Part shown: in pieces, positions 1-7,500 of the stretch
How the letters are laid out: the number at the start of each line of letters is the position of its first letter
How positions within the stretch are numbered: position 1 is the first letter of the stretch
NCBI GenBank assembly: GCA_963978545.1
Contig: OZ021722.1
Location: 7,903,401 to 7,967,400, forward strand
Source: Linyphia triangularis
Lineage: Eukaryota; Arthropoda; Arachnida; Araneae; Linyphiidae
Direction of reading: 5' to 3'
Length of the DNA: 64,000 bases
Translations under genes and position numbers: made by a program
The notes under the pieces: generated by a model
The model's database searches: none
Told to the model about the DNA's origin: nothing
Seen by the model: the letters and a program-made list of their open reading frames with translations, nothing else

Positions 1-878
1 TAAGACTTTTTACTCGTGATTGGCCCGCCGCTGTGGGGGGGATTTGTCGAGAAGTTTCCAAGTGTGAAATGGTTTTACCCTTCCGCAAGTTCACATCACC
101 ACGTTTTTTTCAACTTGCCCGCTACCAAACTGCATTGTTTTTATTCTAATTTGAGTGAAATATCGTAAAAAATGGTCAAATGTTTTTATAGTTTTTCTGT
201 TTTAAAATAATCCTTAGATGGAATTTTTGCAAGGTAATGGTATCATTTCAAGGCTAGAGAGTTATTTTATTAGTTTCGAGTACTATTTTGTTCTGAAAAT
301 AAATATGATTACTTGAAACTCATTGTCTAAAAAATTGTGTTTTTGGCACGTGAAACTTCATTTAAACAGTGATAACTGAAGTTTGATATATTTTTGAAAT
401 AGCAAAATTTTCTTCAAGCAAAACAGACTCTTACTAAAAATATTTACATACTATTAAAATAAGATACTCACCTACCTCAAAAGTATTTCTACTTCTCGAA
501 AAAATGAAATGTGTCAAAGATTTATTCCTCTAAACTCTTTCTAACAATATGTTATTCGTTCAATACGGAGGAAAAACAAAATGTCATATCATTTGAACAA
601 TTCTGACAGCAGACGTTTAATTTTTTTAAACTTTTGTTCAAAAGAACATTATGTAATGGTAACATACACACAGCCAAATATTAAAAACAAACCAATTGCA
701 AGTATACAATTCGATTTAAAAGCCCTGTATCAAATTTGAAACTTAGGGTATTTAAATGTTAACACTAGAGACAACATCTCCCAACACCCGCGGAGAGTGA
801 TATATATATATACCGTGAATGCGGGCTACTTTGGCCCTAGGGTCCTTCTTTGGCTCAAACTGAGAAAAAAATATAAAG
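1..878. other. Intergenic DNA, no gene seen
   Basis: AT-rich non-coding sequence with stops in all frames. The first 130 bases are less AT-rich than the rest and include an ATTGG (CCAAT-type) motif beside a GC-rich run near 20-45, but no ORF follows. A short (TA)n run lies at about 800-812. I recognise no repeat family or gene here. Confidence 0.6.
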
Positions 879-1002
879 TTCTCTGCTAACCTTCAGGAAG
901 CAGTTTTTAAATTGATTTAGACAGTTTCTGCTATGGATGCTGTTCCATAGCGGAAACTGTCGAATTCAATTTAAAAACTGCTTCCTGAAGGTTAGCAGAG
1001 AA
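879..1002. repeat. Long near-perfect inverted repeat (hairpin / fold-back element)
   Basis: Arms 879-937 and 944-1002 are 59 bases each and reverse-complementary at 56 of 59 positions, around a 6-base loop (938-943). The non-Watson-Crick pairs are 929:952 (T.G, which would pair as G.U in RNA), 919:962 and 916:965. Pairing stops sharply at 878/1003. No clear target-site duplication is visible. The structure could be a fold-back MITE, an inverted duplication, or, if transcribed, a source of long double-stranded or hairpin RNA. The arms show no similarity to the satellite further right. Confidence 0.9.
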
Positions 1003-1171
1003 AATATTAGTTTTAATTATTTTAGATAATTTATAAATTTAATAAGGAAGCAAAATTTCGGTGAAGTGAATCATACCACAAAAGAAAAAGTGGAATAATC
1101 TAATACAATCGCGAACTGTACCTAAAGTATTCATGGGTTGATGTTTGGAAACAAATCCCAAGTCGTCTCTG

Positions 1172-1211
1172 ATTGGCGCACTTCCCGCGTCTTCCGGTTA
1201 CTCACTTCCGG
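1172..1211 (+). promoter_or_regulatory. Promoter-like motif cluster (CCAAT, E2F-like, two ETS-like sites)
   Basis: Within 40 bases there are ATTGG (1172-1176, inverted CCAAT), TTCCCGCG (1182-1189, E2F-like), CTTCCGG (1191-1197) and ACTTCCGG (1204-1211, the classic ETS/GABP core). The stretch is clearly more GC-rich than its surroundings. Motifs of this kind cluster in TATA-less housekeeping promoters of animals (established knowledge). Assigning a promoter here is inference. It sits about 70 bases upstream of the first in-frame ATG of the 69-codon ORF at 1283. Confidence 0.35.
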
Positions 1212-1282
1212 CAGAGTCTCTCCGTTTGTTTCAATGCATTTGCCATTTCGATTCAAGGATTGTTTTGCTTTTAAAAACTCAA

Positions 1283-1492
1283 ATGAGCAGCAACTATTTA
1301 AAAAAATTAGAGCTTTTAGCTCAGATGAGATACAAAGAGAAATTTATTAAAGATGAAGGGATCGATTTATACAATCCATTGGATGTTTTTTTTTTTAAAG
1401 CAAACTTTCTGTTGATGATTCCAGACATTGGCGAGAAGTCTCGTTTGGATTCGTTTATATGTACCAAATTTTGTTTTAGATACCCAATTTGA
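1283..1492 (+). CDS. Unrecognised 69-codon ORF, possibly a first exon or short gene
   Basis: The frame is open from about 1145, but the first in-frame ATG is at 1283, giving 69 residues to a TGA at 1490-1492. The N-terminal part is charged and protein-like (MSSNYLKKLELLAQ, then KEKFIKDEGIDLYNP), while the C-terminal part is hydrophobic and ends in an AT-rich stretch that may be non-coding read-through. I recognise no domain. An out-of-frame ATG at 1234 would act as an upstream start. The promoter-like motifs at 1172-1211 and an AATAAA at 1496-1501 frame it suggestively. It may be a short gene, a 5' exon whose donor I cannot place, or chance. Coding status is uncertain. Confidence 0.25.
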   Translation: MSSNYLKKLELLAQMRYKEKFIKDEGIDLYNPLDVFFFKANFLLMIPDIGEKSRLDSFICTKFCFRYPI

Positions 1493-1495
1493 TGA

Positions 1496-1501
1496 AATAA
1501 A
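1496..1501 (+). terminator. Possible polyadenylation signal AATAAA
   Basis: The hexamer lies four bases past the stop codon of the 1283-1492 ORF and is followed by a T-rich run. AATAAA is frequent by chance in such AT-rich DNA, so this is weak support only. Confidence 0.2.
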
Positions 1502-1705
1502 GATTTTTTTTTCTCAAAAGTTTCAGCTCGTGCAATATAATTTTACATTTTCAGATATAAATAATATATTTACTACTAGTTGAATACCCGTGCTTAGCTA
1601 CGAAATTTTAACAAGTGCAATATTTTAACTTGCTGTGAGGCCTCGCGTTGCGGAAATCTATCATTCGTATATAGGTTCCAGTTTTGGACACTTCGCTCGC
1701 AGGAA

Positions 1706-1899
1706 GGTTCATCGTTACGCAAAATCAAGCTCGCTTCGTTCGCTGAAAAGTTCAATGACACATAAACACAGGCTTTTACTTCACTCGTTAAAAGGTTCAT
1801 TGCTATGCAAGCATAGGCTCGCTTTGCTAGATGAAAGGTTCATTGTTGCGTAAGCATAAGCTCGCTTCACACACTAAAATCTAATTGCTACGTAATATT
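1706..1899. repeat. Degenerate 43-44 bp tandem repeat, about 4.5 copies
   Basis: Units begin near 1706, 1750, 1794 and 1837, with a partial unit from about 1880. Each starts with GGTTCATTG or a close variant, continues with a TACGCAAGCATA-like middle and a GCTCGCTTCG-like part, and ends in GAAAA or TAAAA. A more diverged half-unit precedes the first (about 1670-1705). Spacing is 43-44 bp although the units differ at many positions, so the array is old. Short ORFs on both strands across it are by-products of the repeat. The family is not recognised. Confidence 0.75.
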
Positions 1900-1952
1900 G
1901 GAAGCCTCTCCCTTGTCAAGAAAAAAAAATCGTTTTGTGAAATATTTGTTAA

Positions 1953-1981
1953 GAACAACAACAACAAAAAAAAAAAAAAAA
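1953..1981. repeat. (AAC)n followed by an A-run
   Basis: Several AAC triplets run into about 16 consecutive A. This could be a simple repeat or the degraded 3' tail of a retroposed sequence, but no recognisable element body lies upstream. Confidence 0.6.
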
Positions 1982-2373
1982 TTCTGTTTTATAAAAATCC
2001 AATTTGAAATTGTTTTGTAAAATTTATAATAATTATTTAAAAAAATTAATTAATAACGAACTAACCAAAAATTTAAAATTTTGTTTTTCGAAAGTCCAAA
2101 AAGTCCAATTAGCAGACCAAAACTACTTATGTTGAACATTTTAGAGATGTAGCCCTATTAAAAATCGTCCTCATCTTTCAGAAATCTGTGGCTTTTAATC
2201 TGCGAAACATTATTTGTTCCAGTTTTCATACCACATTGAGGAACGAAGCAACATCACCCGTACTTCCTTCTTGAATACACTTTATTCATTATGATTAAAA
2301 TTTTTAACTATGGATAAATACTAAGATGAAAAAGACACAGTTTGTATGCACAAACACGGAGATCAAACAACAA
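1982..2373. other. AT-rich intergenic DNA, nothing recognised
   Basis: No ORF with coding character, no clear repeat and no RNA gene seen. The ORF that begins near 2326 on the plus strand gains meaning only at its 3' end, where it enters the reverse-transcriptase remnant. Confidence 0.5.
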
Positions 2374-2427
2374 CCGGAAGTAGCGAAAAGTCTCTGTGGT
2401 CTCGTCCGGTTTACAGCGCCATCTATG
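2374..2427. promoter_or_regulatory. ETS-like site and a CTCF-core-like motif
   Basis: CCGGAAGT (2374-2381) matches an ETS core. CAGCGCCATCTATG (2414-2427) resembles the GCGCC-type core bound by CTCF in animals. Both are single short matches. The binding interpretation is inference, and the second motif may instead belong to the 3' region of a degraded retroelement. Confidence 0.2.
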
Positions 2428-2490
2428 CACAGCTTCTCACTTCAAGTCATGAATAGACAACCCAATATTGTTCGAGTGAATAAATCCTAT

Positions 2491-2557
2491 CGAATTAGAT
2501 GGCTGGGACACATATATACAGATAAGAGGAAGACCTCGCTCTAGATCAGCGTTCGCC
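2491..2557 (+). pseudogene. Decayed LINE reverse-transcriptase C-terminal fragment
   Basis: Codons 2491-2520 read RIRWLGHIYT, which matches the RxRWLGHV motif near the C terminus of non-LTR retrotransposon reverse transcriptases (established for several LINE clades). One base later, in the +1 frame (2522-2557), the sequence reads IRGRPRSRSAFA, like the GRPxxRW motif that normally follows about 20-30 residues downstream. The spacer is missing, the frame is shifted, and the expected tryptophan is absent. This is therefore a dead, internally deleted fragment. I cannot assign a clade. Confidence 0.55.
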
Positions 2558-2856
2558 AATAATTTATTGAAACGGGCAGCATGACTTATGTTGGAAATTT
2601 CCACGGCCCTCAGATTTACCGAATACGCCAATGAATAAAATGCTTTACTACAAATCTTCAATGTTAGAAATGTGATAATTACTAAAGATTCAACAATATA
2701 AAACAATTTTGAAAACTGAAACAATAGTTTAACTTTTTTATATTAATAATATAACAATTGATATTTGATTCTTGTTTCAAATAATTAAAAAAATAATTGT
2801 CTTTACATCATAAATAAAAGTCGTACAAGAAGTTAATCTTTAGTGACAATACACTG
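2558..2856. other. AT-rich intergenic DNA, nothing recognised
   Basis: A minus-strand ORF (2437-2724) spans part of this interval, but it overlaps the antisense of the retroelement remnant and has no recognisable domain. I treat it as chance. The remainder is low-complexity A/T. Confidence 0.45.
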
Positions 2857-2882
2857 CAAAAAAAATCCCGTCAAATTTACGG

Positions 2883-2915
2883 TTTTAAACTGGCAGCTGG
2901 GTCGCCAGTTTAAAA
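2883..2915. repeat. Perfect 12-bp inverted repeat inside the MITE-like element
   Basis: Arms TTTTAAACTGGC (2883-2894) and GCCAGTTTAAAA (2904-2915) are exactly complementary around a 9-base loop. A hairpin at this place is characteristic of the element type named for 2857-3246. Confidence 0.9.
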
Positions 2916-2976
2916 CAGTAAAAAATACGGAAACATTCCGTATTAAATACGGTTTTGACTGATTGCAACGGTTTTT

Positions 2977-3240
2977 CCCCGTAAAATGAACGGAAACTTT
3001 CAGTAATAATTACTGTCATTCCATATAAAATACAGTTTTCTTCCGTAAAATAAACGGAAACTTTTCGTATTAAAAACGGTTATTGACTGCTTGCTAATGT
3101 TTATCCCCCGTAAAATAAACGTAAACTTTCCGTATTAAATACGGTAATTTCATACAAAATAATTTATTCCCGTAAAATAAATTAAAATTTCCCGTATTAA
3201 GTACGGGATTCCATACAAAATGCAATTCCCACCCGTAAAA
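2977..3240. repeat. Internal 62-65 bp tandem repeat, about 4 units
   Basis: The motif CCGTAAAAT recurs with its G at 2981, 3045, 3110, 3172 and 3235, a spacing of 62-65 bases. Each unit also has a self-complementary CCGTATTAAATACGG-like part downstream. Units are diverged. The repetition is probably internal expansion of the MITE-like element. Confidence 0.75.
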
Positions 3241-3347
3241 TAAACACCTCAATTACACAAAAAGTTCATTGTATATAAACAGCCTATATAGCCCTGTCCA
3301 ACGTATTGTAAATATATATAAAAAACATATTTCCTTAAAAGTAAACT

Positions 3348-3507
3348 TTACTTCAACACAAAAATTAGATGAACCATGGAAGACTGTTTAAGCCTGTTGA
3401 ACAGTTGTGACCATAAGATGGTGGGATACATTAGTTTTTCCTTCTTGGTGACTGAGCCTTTGTCTGGATTCATACCCAGAAGCACCTGTGGTAATCATCA
3501 AAATTAA
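3348..3507. other. Possible short exon, either strand
   Basis: This stretch is less AT-rich than its surroundings. On the plus strand an ATG in good context (ACCATGG) at 3376 opens 43 codons to a TAA at 3505-3507 (MEDCLSLLNSCDHKM...). On the minus strand, an acceptor-like ACCACAG is followed by an open frame from 3485 to a stop at 3348-3350 (45 codons, including MNPDKGSVTKKEKLMYP). The minus reading has more protein-like composition and would be a terminal exon. I recognise neither product. It may be a fragment of a gene or of a mobile element. Confidence 0.2.
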
Positions 3508-3722
3508 GTTTTTAATATAAATCCTTTATATGCATTGGCAACTTTTATGTGCAATTACAACCAGTGTTTAAGCTTTTTAAATGCCACTAGCATAGCTCTG
3601 TTAAAATACTATGTCCTAGTTAGCATTCACAAAAGCAAAACTATTTTTAAAACAAACCTCAAATAGTAAATGAAATAAACACTTATATGTAAATGATAGC
3701 AGATTATCAAAACTACTATTAC
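3508..3722. other. AT-rich intergenic DNA, nothing recognised
   Basis: No ORF, repeat or RNA gene is supported here. Confidence 0.5.
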
Positions 3723-4140
3723 AGGGTGGCCACAAAATTTACGAAAAAAAGTTCCCCGATTTCCATGATGGATTTTTGAAAATATTCAATGATTTCACGA
3801 CAAACTTTTCATCCAATTTCCCCAACTTATTCAAAAGTGTAGATATCCTGATCAAATAGAACATGTATGCTAAAGAGATAACGTGCAAACTTTTTTAAAA
3901 ATAGTTTTGACGGTAATGAAAAGTTAAAATTATTCCGAAACATTAAATTTTCAACGATCACCGCCACAATTCTCTGGGAAAATGGCGCCAAAATGTGGAT
4001 GATTAGGGAAACGTGCCTTCAAAACAAAGAACATTTCCCTGATTTCAGTGAAATTTAAAAAAAATCCCTGATTTTTTTAAGAATGAGAAAGTTCCCTGAT
4101 ATTTCCCTGATTTCCATGTTTTCCCGGTTCTGTGTATAGT
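3723..4140. repeat. Dispersed repeat with CCCTGATTT motifs, abutting the satellite
   Basis: It begins near GGGTGGCCACAAAATTT and ends near TTTTCCCGGTTCTGTG. Between these are several copies of a CCC(T/C)GATTT motif (near 3755, 4035, 4064, 4093 and 4105). I recall similar sequences as common dispersed repeats in invertebrate genomes, but I cannot name the family. No terminal inverted repeat is evident. The satellite starts within a few bases of its right end. Confidence 0.45.
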
Positions 4141-4194
4141 GTCTCCCTTGGAAAATACTTTAGCCTTGTCAATCCTAAGGCAAATCTCAAATCC

Positions 4195-4211
4195 TCAATT
4201 TTCAAAATTGA
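4195..4211. repeat. 17-bp palindrome TCAATTTT-C-AAAATTGA, recurring once per unit (first copy)
   Basis: Eight-base arms flank one central base. The motif recurs in every unit about 315 bases before the GTGAAA dyad. Variants that keep full pairing are TCAATTTGCCAAATTGA (5086-5102, 13943-13959) and TCAATTTGTCAAATTGA (28152-28168, 43305-43321), where T:A at the inner pair has become G:C. Other units have one inner mismatch (TCAATTTTCCAAATTGA, TCAATATTCAAAATTGA). Confidence 0.7.
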
Positions 4212-4509
4212 ACCTTAATTTGTTGCCTAGGATCATAAAAGTCATCACCCGATTTCATTCTGATCAAATAATTTGCTTATAAAATGGTACTTTAGCACAC
4301 AAAATCGAAATAATGCAAAGTAAAAATACCGATTAAAAATAGTTCCTGAGCGCTTTCGTTTCAAAATTTCAACTTCTCACATACCTTATCAAAAAAATTT
4401 TTTTGCGAAATTTTGAACTTAGTTTGATTTATAAAGTGTTTTTGATTAAAAAAAATGCAATTTGAAACAATTTGTTAAAAATGAAATTTTAAATTCAATA
4501 CCCTAGAAA

Positions 4510-4557
4510 GTGAAAAATTTCACGATTTTTAAAAAATGGAATTTTTGATTTTTAGAA
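4510..4557. repeat. Conserved dyad block of the satellite unit (first copy)
   Basis: The first copy of the best-conserved stretch of the monomer. It holds two adjacent dyads: GTGAAA-AA-TTTCAC (4510-4523) and ATTTTT-A-AAAAAT (4525-4537), followed by GGAATTTTTGATTTTTAGAA. By eye it is nearly invariant in all 67 units. The exceptions I found in the first dyad are the unit at 26716 (TTTAAC in place of TTTCAC) and the unit at 43620 (one substitution). Phased A/T tracts suggest intrinsic curvature. Protein binding is possible but unproven. Confidence 0.7.
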
Positions 4558-7500
4558 TTCTGTTATTTTATTTAAAATTTGGTACAAGAATGAATATAAA
4601 AATATATCCAACTTAAAATCACACATTGAAAGCATTTGAGCCATTTTCTCGAAAATACAATTCCCCTTTAAAACACAAGGGGGACTTTTCAATGAATTAT
4701 TGTCCAAAAAGTAAAATTTTCTAAATTTTTTCCCGTTTGAGAAATTGAAGTTAATATGTAGGAGAATCTCCAATTCCAATTTTATAACAATCACTAAATA
4801 ACAAGTGGGTCTAAAGTTGGTCCAAAAAAGGGCACTTTCAAAAAATTTCATTTTTGCCTTTCCCCATGTTAATCGTATAGAAAGTTTCACATTTCAAAAT
4901 TTTCAAAATTTTACAATCTTTTTGCAACTAGGGTAACCGAAATCATCACTCGAATCGATTTCCACTTTCAAATCGCCATTAAAGTGAAATTTTACTACTC
5001 AAAACCCATTTACTGCAGAAAAAAAGTCGTTAAATCCCTTTGAAAATACATTAGCCTTGTCAATCCTATGGCAAATCTCAAATCCTCAATTTGCCAAATT
5101 GAACATAAATTTGTTGCCTAGGATCATAAAAGTCATCACCCGATTTCCATTCTGATCAAATAATTTGCTTATGAAATGGTACTTTAGCACACAAAATCGA
5201 GGTAATGCAAAGTAAAAATACGGCTTCAAAACAGTTCCTGAGCGCTTTTGTTTCCAAATTTCAACTTCTCATATACCTTATCAAAAATGATTTGTTTGCT
5301 AAATTTTGAACTTAGTTTGATTTATAAAGTGTTTTTGATTAAGAAAATACAATTTGAAACAATTTGTTAAAAATGAAATTTTCCATTCAATAGCCTCGAA
5401 AGTGAAAAATTTCACGATTTTTAAAAAATGGAATTTTTGATTTTTAGAATACTGTATTTTTATTTAAAATTTGGTACAAGAATGCCTATAAAAATATATC
5501 CAACTTAAAATCACGTTTTGAAAGCATTTGAGTCATTTTCTCGAAAATACAATTCCCATTTAAAACACATGGGGGACTTTTCAATGAATTATTGTTCAAA
5601 AAGTAAAATTTTCTAAATTTTTTTAAAGTTGAGAAATTAAAGCTAATATAAATGAGAATCTCCAATTCCAATTTTATAACACTCACTAAATAAAAAGTGG
5701 GTCTAAAGTGGGTCCAAAAAAGGGCACTTTAAAAAAATTTCATTTTTGCTTTCCCCCATGTTAATCGTATGGAAAGTTTCACATTTCTAAATTTTCAAAA
5801 TTTTACAATCTTTTTGCAACTAGGGTAACCAAAATCATCACCCGAATCGATTTGCACTTTTAAATCGTCATTCAAGTGAAATTTTACTCTCTAAATCCCA
5901 TTTACTGCACAAAAAAAGTCGTTAAATCCCTTTGAAAACACATTAGCTTTGTCAATCCTATGGCAAATCTCAAATCCTCAATTTTCCAAATTGAACATAA
6001 ATTTGTTGCCTAGGATCATAAAAGTCATCACCCGATTTCCATTCTGATCAAATAATTTGCTTATAAAATGGTACATTAGCACACAAAATCGAAGTAATGC
6101 AAAGTAAAAATACCGATTAAAAACAGTTCCTGAGCGCTTTCGTTTCAAAATTTCAACTTCTCACATACTTATCAAAAAACAATTTTGCGAAATTTTGAAC
6201 TTAGTTTGATTTATAAAGTGTTTTTGATTAAAAAAAATGCAATTTGAAACAATTTGTTAAAAATGAAATTTTCCATTCAATACCCTAGAAAGTGAAAAAT
6301 TTCACGATTTTTAAAAAATGGAATTTTTGATTTTTAGAATTCTGTTATTTTATTTAAAATTTGGTACAGGAATGAATATAAAAATATATCCAACTTAAAA
6401 TCACACATTGAAAGCATTTGAGCCATTTTCTCGAAAATACGATTCAATTTAAAACACATGGGGGACTTTTCAATGAAATATTGTCCAAAAAGTAAAATTT
6501 TCAAAATTTTTTCCCATTTGAGAAATTGAAGCTAATATGTAGGAGAATCTCCAATTCCAATTTTATAACACTCACTAAATAACAAATGGGTCTAAAGTTG
6601 GTCCAAAAAAGGGCACTTTCAAAAAATTTCATTTTTGATTTTCCCCATGTTAATCGTAAGGATAATTTCATATTTCAAAATTTTCAAAATTTTACAATCT
6701 TTTTGCAACTAGGGTAACCGAAATCATCACTCGAATCGATTTCCACTTTCAAATCGTCATTAAAGTGAAATTTTACTACTCAAAACCCAGTTATTGCAGA
6801 AAAATACGTTAGCCTTGTCAATCCTAAGGCAAATTTCAAATTCTCAATTTTCAAAATTGAACATAAATTTGTTGCCTAGGATCATAAAAGTCATCACCAG
6901 ATTTCATTCTAATCAAATAATTTGCTTATGAAATGGTACTTTAGCACACAAAATCGAAGTAATGCAAAGTAAAAATACGGCTTCAAAACAGTTCCAGAGC
7001 GCTTTTGTTTCCAAATTTCAACTTCTCACATACCTTATCAAAAATGATTTGTTTGCTAAATTTTGAACTTAGTTTGATTGATAAAGTGTTTTTGATTAAG
7101 AAAATGCAATTTTAAACAATTTGTTAAAAATAAAATTTTCCATTCAATACCCTAGAAAGTGAAAAATTTCACGATTTTTAAAAAATGGAATTTTTGATTT
7201 TTAGAATTCTGTTATTTTATTTAAAATTTGGTACAAGAATGAATATAAAAATATATCCAACTTAAAATCACACATTGAAAGCATTTGAGCCATTTTCTCG
7301 AAAATACAATTCAATTTAAAACACATGGGGGACTTTTCAATGAATTATTGTCCAAAAAGTAAAATTTTCAAAATTTTTTCCCATTTGAGAAATTGAAGGT
7401 AATATGTAGGAGAATCTTCAATTTCAATTTTTAACACTCACTAAATAACAAGTGTGTCTAAAGTTGGTCCAAAAAAGGGCACTTTCAAAAAATTTCATTT

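Larger units (their letters stand above)
2857..3246. mobile_element. MITE-like non-autonomous DNA element
   Basis: The element starts CACTGCAAAAAA and then has repeated TTTACGGT / CCGTAAAA motifs and an internal CTGGCAGC...GCCAGT hairpin. This layout resembles the widespread animal MITE-type repeats that begin CACTGTAAAAA and carry CCGTAAA/TTTACGG palindromes (recalled family resemblance, not a database match). No transposase is present. The right end is unclear: the last CCGTAAAA motif is near 3233-3240. Confidence 0.55.

Noticed and set aside
800..812. (TA)n run as a functional element
   Set aside because: Only about six dinucleotides, common by chance in AT-rich DNA.
1594..1853. ORFs on both strands at 1594-1853
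   Set aside because: They lie across a 43-44 bp tandem repeat, whose near-multiple-of-three spacing tends to keep frames open. No domain is seen.
1706..1880. tRNA-derived SINE suggested by GGTTCA motifs resembling a B box
   Set aside because: No A box at the right distance and no cloverleaf fold. The motif recurs because of the tandem repeat.
2437..2724. 95-codon minus-strand ORF
   Set aside because: It overlaps the antisense of the reverse-transcriptase remnant, has no recognisable domain, and its hydrophobic start comes from AT-rich DNA.
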